A stretch of 63,099 nucleotides of DNA from Candidatus Peregrinibacteria bacterium (GTDB lineage: Bacteria > Patescibacteriota > Gracilibacteria > UBA1369 > JABINC01). A program made the translations under genes and the position numbers. Below the pieces are notes generated by a model. The model saw only the letters and a list, made by a program, of their open reading frames with translations, did no database searches and was not told the origin of the DNA. This document shows positions 10,811 through 20,366 of the stretch, one piece after another. Where the stretch lies: assembly GCA_030700255.1 (NCBI GenBank), contig JAUYJN010000015.1, positions 1 to 63,099 of the forward strand. The letters are read 5' to 3'. Within the stretch, counting starts at the first letter, position 1. Each line of letters opens with the position of its first letter.

Positions 10811-11212
10811 ATGAAATTAAACAAATACATAATCACGTCAACGATAATGATAACCTTGATTTTAAACGGGTGTGGCTATTCATCAAATACAAATAATTCT
10901 AATAATAATATGGATACAATAAAGGTTGACGGACTTATATGGAATACAGGAGATATTCCTATAATGACTTACGATGAAGCATTGGCGTTTTGCACTGAAA
11001 ACGGAATGCAACTGCAAGAACAAAACGCACTATTACTAAATATAATAGGTAGCACATATCTTCAAAATCCGGAAGGAGGATACTGGGCGTCAGGCGAATC
11101 CATGATAGATGATAATGAAGCATACGTAGTTAATTTTGAAAGCCATGGGACGGTAGGTGCATCGACAAAACCGAAAAGCGAAAAACATTACGTACGATGC
11201 TTCAAAAGATAA
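10811..11212 (+). CDS. Small lipoprotein with a DUF1566-like domain
   Basis: A 133-residue lipoprotein with a signal peptide and lipobox LNGC (Cys21), then an Asn/Ser-rich linker. The mature part resembles DUF1566/Lcl-type C-terminal domains: IWNTGDIPIMTYDEALAFC, then GGYWASGES and, at the very end, KSEKHYVRCFKR, matching the family's W...A..yC...yWsS...vRCv pattern. Two Cys (in ALAFC and VRCF) could form a disulfide outside the cell. Function is unknown. A TATAAA precedes the ATG directly. Confidence 0.65.
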   Translation: MKLNKYIITSTIMITLILNGCGYSSNTNNSNNNMDTIKVDGLIWNTGDIPIMTYDEALAFCTENGMQLQEQNALLLNIIGSTYLQNPEGGYWASGESMIDDNEAYVVNFESHGTVGASTKPKSEKHYVRCFKR

Positions 11213-11258
11213 ATAACAATATGAATTGTCTGGGGTGGCATCTTGGACGTTATTCGAA

Positions 11259-11495
11259 TCAATAAATATTTCCACGGAAATTGATATCCACTATTTCAAT
11301 ATCATTTTCTAAAACCTTATAAATAACTCGAATTTTCCCAATTCTTACGCGATATACATTCTCACCCCAGCCTTGCAATTTCTTAACACCAGATGCCTTA
11401 AAAGGATGAGCCTTAATTTCAGTAAGCTTATCATGAATTCTTTTCTTCATTTTCTCATCAAGAGAATCAAAGAATTTCCGCACTTTGTCTACCAT
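11259..11495 (-). CDS. RelE/ParE-family toxin
   Basis: A 78-residue basic protein with the RelE/ParE fold: two N-terminal helices (KVRKFFDSLDEKMKKRIHDKL) and then strands carrying the diagnostic VYRVRIGKIRVIYKVLEND and DIEIVDINFR. Such toxins cleave ribosome-bound mRNA or hit gyrase. It follows the antitoxin gene by 24 bases on the same strand, the usual antitoxin-first order. Confidence 0.85.
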   Translation of the reverse strand: MVDKVRKFFDSLDEKMKKRIHDKLTEIKAHPFKASGVKKLQGWGENVYRVRIGKIRVIYKVLENDIEIVDINFRGNIY

Positions 11496-11519
11496 AGTAA
11501 TAGTTATAGGAGGGTAATC

Positions 11520-11732
11520 CTACAACATCGACATCACATCATCAATATTAATTCCCTTCCCGGCGTTATCACGATCAGCATTAAAAACATTTCCAGGCTT
11601 GTCATCTTCATCCAAAAACGCCTTAACCAAAACGATTTTCACCACAGAGCTCACCGGCACTCCGTACTTTTTTGCACGACCTTTTATAGCCTTTTTAAGA
11701 TCATCATCTATATTGATTTGAAGCAAACTCAT
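11520..11732 (-). CDS. RelB/DinJ-like antitoxin
   Basis: A 70-residue protein starting MSLLQINIDDDLKKAIKGRAKKYGV, the beta strand and two helices of a ribbon-helix-helix DNA-binding domain as in RelB/DinJ. The disordered acidic C-terminus (DEDDKPGNVFNADRDN) would wrap around the toxin. It is the first gene of the pair and should repress its own promoter. Confidence 0.8.
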   Translation of the reverse strand: MSLLQINIDDDLKKAIKGRAKKYGVPVSSVVKIVLVKAFLDEDDKPGNVFNADRDNAGKGINIDDVMSML

Positions 11733-11794
11733 AGTTTTTCAATTAAAAATACATGCTAATTATATGGAAAAAGCATGGAAAATGCAAGTGCAAC

Positions 11795-11830
11795 AAAAAA
11801 AAATCCTAGTTCCTAGTTAATTAGGAACTA
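11795..11830 (-). terminator. Rho-independent terminator of tRNA-His
   Basis: A perfect 9-bp inverted repeat, TAGTTCCTA and TAGGAACTA with a 6-base loop (11807-11830), followed on the minus strand by GGA and nine T (11803-11795). It begins eight bases after the tRNA 3' end. Confidence 0.92.
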
Positions 11831-11838
11831 ATACCAAA

Positions 11839-11915
11839 TGGGGTGGTCGATGGGGCTCGAACCCACGGCATCCAGGACCACAACCTAGCGCTCTACCAAC
11901 TGAGCTACGACCACC
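11839..11915 (-). tRNA. tRNA-His (GTG)
   Basis: Read on the minus strand it folds as a cloverleaf with acceptor GTGGTCG/CGACCAC, D-arm GCTC/GAGC, anticodon stem CTAGG/CCTGG around the loop TTGTGGT (anticodon GTG), T-loop TTCGAGC and an encoded CCA. An extra 5' G (position -1, base 11915) faces C73, the identity pair of tRNA-His. Confidence 0.97.
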
Positions 11916-12113
11916 ACAATGTGCATTCTTTCTCAAATGCGGAGGTATTTTAGGCGATTTCAGGGGCAACAGCAATAGCAATCTCATAAAAATTTTAGAG
12001 ATTATTAGAGTTAAAAAATTCTTAAACTAATTCTAAAAAAAAATCCCTTTGTTTTTTAAAGAAATTTTAACTTCGCCTGTTACATTCGAAGCCTACTTTT
12101 TTATATCACCACC

Positions 12114-14354
12114 ATGAAAAAATTACTCCTCCTTATAATAGCAAGCCTTCTGTTGGCTTACACAATCAAAGAGATGACGTCCCCAATCAAAAAAACTATG
12201 GCTGAAGATAATGTTATTCAAAATAATATCGTAATAACTGAAATCATGGCGACGGAGCCTTCAAATTTAGAATGGATAGAAATACAAAATACAAGCGACC
12301 AAATGATAAATCTCGAAGGCTGGAAGTTTTTTGAGAACAATACAAACCATGGGCTCACATTGTTTCAAGGGAGCTTCGACCTACGAGCAAATGAAATCGC
12401 AATAATCGCAAACAAGGCATCAAAGCTTAAAACTAAATATCCGCTCCTCGAAAACACAATATTTGATTCAACATGGGCAACGCTTAACCAAAATGGCGAA
12501 GAAATCGGACTCAAAAATAACAACAGTCAGTTCATAGAACTTTTCACATACATCCCAAACACTGAAAACTCACTACAACGAATAGATAATTCCAAAAATG
12601 ATTATTCCGCAAACAATTGGATAAATTCACTCTCAACTTTGGGCAAAGAAAACCTGATGTCTGAACTCGTTTTCAATGAAACGGAAATCTTGGAAGAAAT
12701 ACCTGCAACAGAAGAAGTGGATCTCAAAGAAGAAGAGATTGTATCTGAAAGACCCGCCACTGAAAATGTAGAAATAGAAACTGAAAACACAGAGGATGTC
12801 AAAGTACGAGGAATCAAAACATTAAAGCCAAAAGCTATAATCACAATACAATCCGGCGTAATGGAAGCGACTAAAAAAGTCACAATCAATCTCGATGGAA
12901 GGAATTCGGCTGACCCGAACAAACAAAAACTCACGTATTACTGGGACTTCGGAGACAAGTACACTTATGAAAATAAAAACCCTCCATCACATAGTTTCAA
13001 AGAGGTAGGGAATTATATAATTACTCTTCGTGTAACAAATGAAGATGGTATTTTTGACGAAACCAACATAACCATCAAAGTTTTACCGGAAGATGAGGTA
13101 GGGGGAACGGCAAAAAAAGAACAATCAGAAGAAATCAAAAACGATCCGGTAGAAAAAGCCCCCGCGGACAAACTTGAAGAAGAGGTCGAGAAGCAAACAA
13201 CCTACCCTACCTTATTATTAAATGAAATTTTTCCAAATCCGGCTGGCCGTGATAATGGACAAGAATGGGTAGAGATTTACAATCCAAACGAATTCTTAGT
13301 AAACACCAAAGGCTATGTTTTAGATGACTACACAGACCAAGGAAGTGCAGCAATGAAACTCAAAGAAATCGAAATTTTGCCAAAAAGTTACTACCTTATA
13401 TACGATCCTTCGGTAAATTTAAATAATTCAAATGAAGAAATTCAACTACTAGATCCAAATGGCGCCCTACTCGACAAAATATTTTTCATCGATGGATTCG
13501 AAGCTCAAAGTTATGCTCGCGTAAAAAACGAATGGCTTTGGACGACTTTCCCGACGCCGGGTTTTGCAAATGAGATAATGTCAGAAGAATTGGAAATCAC
13601 AGAAAAAACAAATCAAGAAAGTAAATACAAAACCGGCGACTTGAGCTCTGAAATATATATATCCGAAATCCTACCGAATCCACTCGGCGAGGACGCCCCA
13701 AACGAATGGGTTGAACTATACAATGCAGGGGATGCTGATATAAATCTCGGTAACTGGCGACTCGATGATAATGAAAACGGCAGCAAACCTTTTACTCTTT
13801 CCGATAAAACAATTATCAAAGCAAAAGGCTATCTCATAATACCAAGAACCGAAAGCAAAATCAGTCTCGATAACAGGCTGGACACAGTAAGGCTTTTTAA
13901 TTTCGAAGAAGAAATCCAAGACGAAATAAGCTACGAAAAAGCGAAGGAAAACCTAAGTTTTGCGAAAACTACAATGATATATGAAGATAAAATTGAAACC
14001 GAATGGATATGGACACCTATGATTACTAAGGGGGCTGCAAATCAGAAACTTTATAAACTTCGAGGTGAGGTAGAGGAGAAAAATGCTGACTTAATTTTGA
14101 TCCAGGCAAAATCCCTAAAACTAAAAGACGACAATGAACTCAGCGAGATTGCATTGAGTCCGGGGAACATAGTTGAGCTAACATACGACGATAACAATGA
14201 AATCAAGGACTATTCACTAATAAAACAAAAAACAGCACAGACGAAGGTGGTCAATTCACCAGGATCATTCGAACTAATTAAAATAATAATAACTCTTACG
14301 ATCATAGGAATATATGCATTCCTAAAAAGAAGAAATACACTTAAAAAAACGTAA
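12114..14354 (+). CDS. Surface protein with lamin-tail and PKD domains
   Basis: A 746-residue exported protein. A short hydrophobic N-terminus (LLLLIIASLLLAYT) acts as signal/anchor, and a C-terminal TM (IKIIITLTIIGIYAFL) with a basic tail (KRRNTLKK) anchors the end. Between them are three lamin-tail domains (starts near IVITEIMATEPSNLEWIEI, LLLNEIFPNPAGRDNGQEW and IYISEILPNPLGEDAPNEW) and, after the first, a Glu-rich linker and a PKD domain (DGRNSADPNKQKLTYYWDFGD...YIITLRV). Lamin-tail and PKD modules are common in bacterial extracellular nucleases, adhesins and surface proteins, but there is no catalytic domain here. It probably displays binding modules at the surface. Confidence 0.85.
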   Translation: MKKLLLLIIASLLLAYTIKEMTSPIKKTMAEDNVIQNNIVITEIMATEPSNLEWIEIQNTSDQMINLEGWKFFENNTNHGLTLFQGSFDLRANEIAIIANKASKLKTKYPLLENTIFDSTWATLNQNGEEIGLKNNNSQFIELFTYIPNTENSLQRIDNSKNDYSANNWINSLSTLGKENLMSELVFNETEILEEIPATEEVDLKEEEIVSERPATENVEIETENTEDVKVRGIKTLKPKAIITIQSGVMEATKKVTINLDGRNSADPNKQKLTYYWDFGDKYTYENKNPPSHSFKEVGNYIITLRVTNEDGIFDETNITIKVLPEDEVGGTAKKEQSEEIKNDPVEKAPADKLEEEVEKQTTYPTLLLNEIFPNPAGRDNGQEWVEIYNPNEFLVNTKGYVLDDYTDQGSAAMKLKEIEILPKSYYLIYDPSVNLNNSNEEIQLLDPNGALLDKIFFIDGFEAQSYARVKNEWLWTTFPTPGFANEIMSEELEITEKTNQESKYKTGDLSSEIYISEILPNPLGEDAPNEWVELYNAGDADINLGNWRLDDNENGSKPFTLSDKTIIKAKGYLIIPRTESKISLDNRLDTVRLFNFEEEIQDEISYEKAKENLSFAKTTMIYEDKIETEWIWTPMITKGAANQKLYKLRGEVEEKNADLILIQAKSLKLKDDNELSEIALSPGNIVELTYDDNNEIKDYSLIKQKTAQTKVVNSPGSFELIKIIITLTIIGIYAFLKRRNTLKKT

Positions 14355-14359
14355 CAACA

Positions 14360-14407
14360 GGCGAAGCGTGACAACTTGCTTTGCCAAATAAGGATGCGAA
14401 GCAAACC
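14360..14407 (+). repeat. REP-like intergenic repeat, copy C
   Basis: It contains GGCGAAGCG, GCTTTGCCAAATAAGG and GCGAAGCAAAC in the order seen in the other copies. It lies just after the lamin-tail gene stop. Other copies: 20318, 38513, 45290, 51751 and 55511. Confidence 0.6.
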
Positions 14408-14464
14408 AAATATTACGTAACATTAAGCAAATAAACATGTTATAATATGAACAACATCACAAAT

Positions 14465-14905
14465 ATGAAATTTTTCTCAATATCACAGGCGAACAAGTCA
14501 TTAGCATTAGTAACACCAATCGTTGAAGATATCCAAACAAAATGGGTAGAGGTAAAAAAACTCAAAGAAGATTGTGATGCAATAATACTAAATCATCTGG
14601 AAAGCGAAAATATTCTAAACGAAAAACAAGACAGGCTTGATGACCTACTTGAAGAGATTGAAAATAATATAGAAGAACTCCAAGAAATAGGGGCGGAATT
14701 CAAAGGTTTTGAGAAAGGCCTGGTTGACTTCCCTGCAAAAATTGACACAAGAATAATATATCTATGCTGGAGGAGGGGAGAGAAGAATATATCGTGTTGG
14801 CATGAAATATTCGAAGGATTTTCAAACAGGAAAGATATAAGCAATGACTTAAGGGGAATCGTTGAAAAAGAAAACCAAACAAAGACTAATGCTGAAATTA
14901 AGTAA
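14465..14905 (+). CDS. DUF2203-family protein
   Basis: About 146 residues. The fold is a long helical hairpin (~15-85, with EKQDRLDDLLEEIENNIEELQE) followed by the family hallmark VDFPAKIDTRIIYLCWRRGE, SCWHEIFEGFSNR. DUF2203 proteins are small and of unknown function. The upstream ATG at 14447 directly follows a TATAAT (14441-14446); if that is the -10 box, transcription starts near 14453 and the ATG at 14465 (MKFFSISQANKSL) is the real start, which also fits the family N-terminus. It lies between surface-protein genes and pepA. Confidence 0.8.
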   Translation: MKFFSISQANKSLALVTPIVEDIQTKWVEVKKLKEDCDAIILNHLESENILNEKQDRLDDLLEEIENNIEELQEIGAEFKGFEKGLVDFPAKIDTRIIYLCWRRGEKNISCWHEIFEGFSNRKDISNDLRGIVEKENQTKTNAEIK

Positions 14906-14993
14906 GAGTTTAGATATTGCAATAAAACCATAGCTCAAGTATCTTTTGTTATGCGTAAAATAAATAAAAATAAAATTTAAAAATCACATATAT

Positions 14994-16466
14994 ATGAAAT
15001 TCTCTGTCTCTTCAAAGCTCACAAAAACAGATTGCTTGGCTATTTGCATGTTCGAAAAAACTGAGTTGTCAAAACAGTTTAGCGATTTGCCAAAAAACAT
15101 TTCAGAACTTATTCAAAAAAGAATAAAAGCAAAAGATTTCGAAGGCAAAGCCGATACATCTATAACTCTTTACCCTGAAAGCACTTTTGAAAAAGTTATT
15201 GTTTTTGGACTGGGAGAAAAACAAAAAAAAGGATCTGACGAATGCGCAGACATACTTAGAACTGTGGGAGCGAGCGCACGACAAAAAACAGAGAAATCAA
15301 AATCGATCTCAATCATGCTACCAAAGGGAATGGATGATGATGAAAATTTTGAGGAGTTCGCCGAAGGATTTATGCTGGGAGGATATAAATTTGAAAAATA
15401 TTTATCAAAAAAAGCTGATAAATGCTTAATCGCAACTATTACTTTGATAGGTGCTGACAAAAAAGTTCTCAAAAAAATTAAAGAAGCAGAATCGATTGTA
15501 GAAGCTGTATTTTGGGCAAGAGACGTGATCAATATCCCAGGTAGCGACATGTCTCCAAACCAAGTGGAAAAAGAGGCGAAAACAATAGGTAAACTAAAAA
15601 ACATATCAGTAAAAGTACTTGATCATAAAAAACTGGAGAAGATGAAAGCCGGAGCCATACTGGCAGTTGGGCAAGGAGCCACTGAAAAGGCACGTATGAT
15701 TGTTTTTGAATACAAAAACAAGCCTCGCAACAAAAAGCCTATGGCATTTATAGGTAAAGGAGTTTGTTTTGATACGGGAGGATTAAATTTAAAACCTACA
15801 AAATACATAGAAGATATGAAGCTCGATATGTCCGGAGCAGCGACAGTCATGGGGATTTTCAAAATGCTCGGCGAACTCCAACCAAACTTGCACGTAGTTG
15901 GAGTTGTAGGTGTAGTAGAAAATGCGATTTCTGAAAAAGCATATAAACCGGGAGATATCATCAAAGCTTTGAATGGTAAAACGATAGAAATTCTAAATAC
16001 AGACGCTGAAGGACGCCTCGTATTAGCAGATTGTTTAACTTATATAGAAAAAGAATACAAACCTGCTCACATGATGGATTTCGCTACTCTAACCGGCGCA
16101 GCACTATACACAACCGGACATGACATCACACCAATCCTCGGAACGGACCAAGAATACATAAATAAAGTGCTTGAAATGGGTAAAAGAACTGATGAAATCA
16201 TGTGGCAACTACCACTTTATAAACAATATGCAAAAGCTATGAAAGGAACTATTTCAGACCTAAACAATACTGGAGATGGGGTAAGGTGTGGAACAATTAC
16301 TGCAACATTATTTCTTCAGAATTTCATAAACAATGGAACTCCATGGATACATTGCGACATGGCAGGGACTGCTCATGGAGACTCGGCGCAAAGCTCATAC
16401 AAACCAAAAGGAGGTAGAGGTGTATTACTTCGCGCATTATGGGAATTTTTACGAGAATACAAATAA
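14994..16466 (+). CDS. pepA: Leucyl aminopeptidase (M17, PepA)
   Basis: A 490-residue cytoplasmic zinc aminopeptidase that removes N-terminal residues from peptides and works as a hexamer. The variable N-terminal domain (1-~160) leads to the catalytic domain with metal-binding motifs: FIGKGVCFDTGGLNLKP (Lys and Asp), MKLDMSGAATVMG, and the family signature NTDAEGRLVLAD. All ligands are present and the length is normal. It sits in the same orientation as the surface proteins on both sides, 12 bases before the SLH-protein gene, and could share its transcript. Confidence 0.96.
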   Translation: MKFSVSSKLTKTDCLAICMFEKTELSKQFSDLPKNISELIQKRIKAKDFEGKADTSITLYPESTFEKVIVFGLGEKQKKGSDECADILRTVGASARQKTEKSKSISIMLPKGMDDDENFEEFAEGFMLGGYKFEKYLSKKADKCLIATITLIGADKKVLKKIKEAESIVEAVFWARDVINIPGSDMSPNQVEKEAKTIGKLKNISVKVLDHKKLEKMKAGAILAVGQGATEKARMIVFEYKNKPRNKKPMAFIGKGVCFDTGGLNLKPTKYIEDMKLDMSGAATVMGIFKMLGELQPNLHVVGVVGVVENAISEKAYKPGDIIKALNGKTIEILNTDAEGRLVLADCLTYIEKEYKPAHMMDFATLTGAALYTTGHDITPILGTDQEYINKVLEMGKRTDEIMWQLPLYKQYAKAMKGTISDLNNTGDGVRCGTITATLFLQNFINNGTPWIHCDMAGTAHGDSAQSSYKPKGGRGVLLRALWEFLREYK

Positions 16467-16478
16467 CCCTAAATAATT

Positions 16479-19163
16479 ATGGGAACTTATAAAAAATATC
16501 TCTGCTATATCGGAGTGATATCTGTGCTTATTGCTGCAATACCTATGACTGTATTCGCGGTAAGAGATTTAACGTTTGAAGAAAGAAATACAGACATACA
16601 AGTAAAAATAGATGAACACATATTAGAAAGCCCATTTGGATATGGACAACCTGAAGCGACTTACCCTACATTCGCTGATCTCGATAACGATGGGGATATG
16701 GATCTTTTTGTAGGGACTGGAGAAGGAACGATAATTTATTACCAAAATGATGGCGGATCAAGAATTCCTAACTTCACACTCACAGACAGGACGTTTTTAG
16801 GTATAGATAAAAGCCAATTTATAATGTTCCCTACTTTTGCTGATACGGATAGCGATGGAGACCTTGATATGTATTTCGGAGAATGGGGGAATAAATTAAG
16901 CTACTATAAAAACAGAGGTAATGCGGAAGTTTCTGACCTTGTATTTGCACAAGGAGCTGAGGCCACAGTTGATGTAAAAAACTTCGCCGCTCCGGCATTT
17001 GTAGATATAGATGCTGATAATGACTTAGATCTTTTTGTAGGAAATTTCGATGGAAAAATTTCATTTTATGAAAACACAGGAAGTCCAAAGGTCGCACAAT
17101 ACATACTTACAAGTAACAACTACAAGGGATTAGAATTCAACGAGGTCGCAGTCCCAAGGTTTGAAGATATAGATAGCGATGGGGATTTTGATTTATTTAT
17201 AGGAAGTGACAATGGTAAAATAGCCTATTACAAGAACACCGGTGGCCCACATACTCCAGAATTTGAGTTAGTGGATGCAGGTTATTTCAGCATAGAAGAA
17301 TCATATATCTATCCTGCTTTCGTAGATATAGATGGAGATAAAGATTTAGATTTGTTTTTAGGAAACAATCTTGGGGCAATGTATTTTTATAGAAATGAAG
17401 GGACTATACAATCTCCGAATTTTAAAAAAGTCACTGACGAATATTTTCATCTTGACACCGGAACTCATTCAAATATAGATTTTGCAGATCTGGATGACGA
17501 CTCAGATGTTGATTTATTTATGAACAACGGTACGGGTGGATTTTATTTTTATGAAAATACCAATACGACTGCAGATCCTCAGTTTGAGTTAAAAGATAAA
17601 AGTTTTATAAATACAAAAGAAGGAGCGAGCCAATTTAGATTCATCGATATAGATGGAGATAAAGATCTGGATTTGGTTGTAGGGTACTTGGGTCTACTAA
17701 ATAGTGACAATGGAGGTAAATTAGATCTATACAAAAACATCGGTTCAGTACGTACGCCAAAATTCCTAATAGAAGAAGATTTTTTCAAAAATATAGATGT
17801 TGGAACGGCTAGTGCTCCGGAATTATATGATTACGATGAAGACGGTGACTTGGATTTATTCGTAGGGACTGATCTTGGAACTATTTATTTTTATGAAAAT
17901 ACAGGTACAAAAAAAGAAGCAAATTTTACATTTAAAAGTAATAAATTCGAAGATATAAACGTTGATTCACATGCACGCCCCAGGTTCATGGACCTAGACA
18001 GAGATGGGGACGCTGATTTACTGGTAGGTAATAAACATGGAAGAGTTTTTTATATAGAAAATGTAACCGGCAATGTAGGGAGGAATTTTCTAGAAGTAGG
18101 CGAAATCACTGACGACCTCGGTAACTACACATCTATAGCACCACTTGATTCTAATAACGATGGCCAAATGGATTTCTTTGTAGGCTCTGCGAATGGGAAC
18201 ATTCAACATTTCATACAAACAAGTAAAAATATTTACCCACCGGAAAATGTTACAAATCTCGATGCAACAATCAATGAACATGGGATTATGACGGTAAGTT
18301 GGCAACCAAGTTCAAACTCAGAGAACGACTTAAAAGAATACAGAGTCTACCAAGTGACAGGTAATGGAGCATACACCGGTAGTACCGGAGTTGGTAAGCT
18401 AACTTCAATCACACTGGTTCAACCAAATAAATACCTAAGCTACAAATTCAAAATAACTGCGGTTGATGATTCCGGACTCCAAAATGATGGGATTGAGATT
18501 AAAGTATCATTTCCAAATGAAAGTTATGAAGGATATGTAGTAAGTAAGATTGAAAAACAAGTTCAACTTGAAGCTAATGTAATTACAGAATATTGCGCAG
18601 GATTTCCTGATGTAAAAAAGACAGATGTAGAATCATCAGTATGTGACGCTATAGGTTTTGTAAAAAATGCAGGGATTTTCTCTGGAACTGCAGAAGGTAA
18701 ACTGGAACTAGATAGACCTATAAACAGAGCAGAGGTGACAAAAGTACTTTCAGAAGCATTTGACTTTACATTAGAAGTGCCTATAGATGGTGAGTTTTCT
18801 GATGTAGATATTACGCAATGGTACGCACCATATATACAAACTGCAAAAATCAACGGTATAGTAGAAGGTTATGCTGATGGTACTTTTAAACCTGAACAAA
18901 CCATAAACAAAGTTGAACTTCTAAAAGTAGTACTTGAAATGGCTGAAACTGATTTTTCAACTGTCGACATAGGTCAAAGTCTTTATGATGACATAGAAGC
19001 CACTGCCGAAAATGAATGGTTCATCAAATACACCAACTTCGCACATACCAAAGAACTAATAGAGGTCAGTGAAAATTCACTTAATCCAAACGAAGCTATG
19101 AGTAGAAAAGATGTAATTCAACTTTTATATAGAATGAAAGAAACCGACTTGGCATTTCAATAA
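16479..19163 (+). CDS. S-layer-anchored FG-GAP/VCBS repeat protein
   Basis: An 894-residue secreted protein with a signal peptide (VISVLIAAIPMTVFA). Residues ~55-590 are at least nine FG-GAP/VCBS repeats of the type FADLDNDGDMDLFVGTGEG and FVDIDGDKDLDLFLGN, each with a D-x-D/N-x-D-G calcium loop and a following YYxN strand, expected to form a beta-propeller-like surface. A fibronectin III-like domain follows (PPENVTNLDATINEHG...WQPSS, ~590-690). The C-terminus has S-layer homology repeats (CAGFPDVKKTDVESSVCDAIGF; FSDVDITQWYAPYIQTAKINGIVEGYADGTFKPE; a third partial one), which bind cell-wall polymers. It probably acts as an adhesin or cell-surface scaffold. Confidence 0.92.
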   Translation: MGTYKKYLCYIGVISVLIAAIPMTVFAVRDLTFEERNTDIQVKIDEHILESPFGYGQPEATYPTFADLDNDGDMDLFVGTGEGTIIYYQNDGGSRIPNFTLTDRTFLGIDKSQFIMFPTFADTDSDGDLDMYFGEWGNKLSYYKNRGNAEVSDLVFAQGAEATVDVKNFAAPAFVDIDADNDLDLFVGNFDGKISFYENTGSPKVAQYILTSNNYKGLEFNEVAVPRFEDIDSDGDFDLFIGSDNGKIAYYKNTGGPHTPEFELVDAGYFSIEESYIYPAFVDIDGDKDLDLFLGNNLGAMYFYRNEGTIQSPNFKKVTDEYFHLDTGTHSNIDFADLDDDSDVDLFMNNGTGGFYFYENTNTTADPQFELKDKSFINTKEGASQFRFIDIDGDKDLDLVVGYLGLLNSDNGGKLDLYKNIGSVRTPKFLIEEDFFKNIDVGTASAPELYDYDEDGDLDLFVGTDLGTIYFYENTGTKKEANFTFKSNKFEDINVDSHARPRFMDLDRDGDADLLVGNKHGRVFYIENVTGNVGRNFLEVGEITDDLGNYTSIAPLDSNNDGQMDFFVGSANGNIQHFIQTSKNIYPPENVTNLDATINEHGIMTVSWQPSSNSENDLKEYRVYQVTGNGAYTGSTGVGKLTSITLVQPNKYLSYKFKITAVDDSGLQNDGIEIKVSFPNESYEGYVVSKIEKQVQLEANVITEYCAGFPDVKKTDVESSVCDAIGFVKNAGIFSGTAEGKLELDRPINRAEVTKVLSEAFDFTLEVPIDGEFSDVDITQWYAPYIQTAKINGIVEGYADGTFKPEQTINKVELLKVVLEMAETDFSTVDIGQSLYDDIEATAENEWFIKYTNFAHTKELIEVSENSLNPNEAMSRKDVIQLLYRMKETDLAFQ

Positions 19164-19736
19164 TTATAAGTTGTCCAAGATCGTTTTTTCAACTAGCTTA
19201 CATTGCTGCTCTATTTCTCCCTCAATACTCTCTATAACGAAATCGCATTCATCCTGCCATTGCATTTCACGAAGATAACTCTCATAGCGTTCATTTAATT
19301 CCTCATCACCGATAGGTGCGCGATTGCGAATTCGTTTCTCAAGATTGTCCCATTTTGCCTTCAAAAATATAGTCATTACCTGATCTTCAGGAAGTATCTC
19401 TTTGATTGAACGAACTCCTTGTACATCAACCTCACGCACAACAGTTTTACCATCCTCCAGGGAATCTAGGATCGGTTTTTTGAGCGTTCCATAATAATTC
19501 ATGTCATGCACATATGCATATTCCAAAAATTCACCATCTTCAATTTTATCTTTAAATTCCTTTTCTGTGACGAAATTATATACCTCTCCATCTTTTTCAT
19601 GAGGGCGAGGAGCGCGAGTAGTGCAAGATATAGGGAATACGAACTCAGAATGACTCTCTTTCAAAAAAGAAAGTACAGTACCTTTACCGGATCCGGAAGG
19701 TCCCAAAATTAAAACAAACTTACCCCTACTCGACAT
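19164..19736 (-). CDS. gmk: Guanylate kinase
   Basis: A 190-residue P-loop kinase converting GMP to GDP with ATP. The P-loop is GPSGSGKGT (residues ~13-21), followed by the GMP-binding SCTTRAPRPHEKDGEVYNF and FLEYAYVHDMNYYGT. The lid contains RIRNRAPIGDEELNER. Length and motifs are complete. It abuts the convergent SLH-protein stop with no gap, and lies 48 bases after ssb on the same strand, so ssb-gmk is probably one transcript. Confidence 0.97.
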   Translation of the reverse strand: MSSRGKFVLILGPSGSGKGTVLSFLKESHSEFVFPISCTTRAPRPHEKDGEVYNFVTEKEFKDKIEDGEFLEYAYVHDMNYYGTLKKPILDSLEDGKTVVREVDVQGVRSIKEILPEDQVMTIFLKAKWDNLEKRIRNRAPIGDEELNERYESYLREMQWQDECDFVIESIEGEIEQQCKLVEKTILDNL

Positions 19737-19784
19737 AAAAAATTATTAGAAGTTGGAATTAATAAAACTATAATAGCAATCACA

Positions 19785-20282
19785 CTAGAATGGTAAATCA
19801 TCTATAGCGACATCTCCATCTATATTTGAGTCAGCAGCAGAAACGGCAACAGGTGATTTATCTTCAAGTGGATCTCCCATATCAGCAGGTACCGCTGCAA
19901 CCTTTGCAGCTCCAATTCCGGCAGCTGTTCTATCCATATCTACAGCATTACCTTTTTTATCCAACATGATAAGATTTTCCGCTACTATCTCTGTTTTTCT
20001 TCTTTTTGTACCATCTTCAGCATCCCACTCTCTAGTCTGAATACGTCCTTCGATATAAACTTTAGATCCCTTTGTAAGGTATTGTCCTGCGATCTCTGCA
20101 AGCTTCCTCCATGCTACAATGTCATGAAATTCCGCTTTTTCTTGACGAACTCCATTTTGATCATTCCATACTTGATTTGTAGCAACAGAAAAACTACAAA
20201 CAGTAACTCCGGTAGAAAGTTGTCGCGTTTCCGGGTCACGAGTGATATTACCAATTAACTGAGCTCTATTGAGTGAATACAT
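19785..20282 (-). CDS. ssb: Single-stranded DNA-binding protein
   Basis: A 165-residue SSB. The OB fold covers residues ~1-108 (LNRAQLIGNITRDPETRQL, FSVATNQVWND, FHDIVAWRKLAEIAGQYLTKGSKVYIEGRI), followed by a flexible Ala/Gly/Asp-rich linker and the conserved acidic tip DDLPF that recruits repair and replication proteins. The length is typical. A REP-like repeat lies 36 bases upstream of its start. Confidence 0.97.
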   Translation of the reverse strand: MYSLNRAQLIGNITRDPETRQLSTGVTVCSFSVATNQVWNDQNGVRQEKAEFHDIVAWRKLAEIAGQYLTKGSKVYIEGRIQTREWDAEDGTKRRKTEIVAENLIMLDKKGNAVDMDRTAAGIGAAKVAAVPADMGDPLEDKSPVAVSAADSNIDGDVAIDDLPF

Positions 20283-20317
20283 ATGTACAGGGGTTAGAAT
20301 CTAAAAGTGCAACGTAA

Positions 20318-20366
20318 CGCAACTCGCCAACGGCTTGAGTTGCGAAAGAAGGTCTCGCTAAGCGAG
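20318..20366 (+). repeat. REP-like intergenic repeat, copy E, with two hairpins
   Basis: It shares TTGCGAAAGAAGGT-CTCG with TTGCGAAAAAAGGT-ACG of the copy at 55511 (minus strand). It contains a strong hairpin, CGCAACTC/GAGTTGCG (20318-20344) with inner GCC/GGC pairs, and a second, CTCGC-TAA-GCGAG (20354-20366). It lies in the ssb leader region. Confidence 0.6.

Noticed and set aside
12000-12113. Clear promoter for the lamin-tail gene
   Set aside because: AT-rich sequence gives several weak boxes but none with correct spacing, so none is reported.
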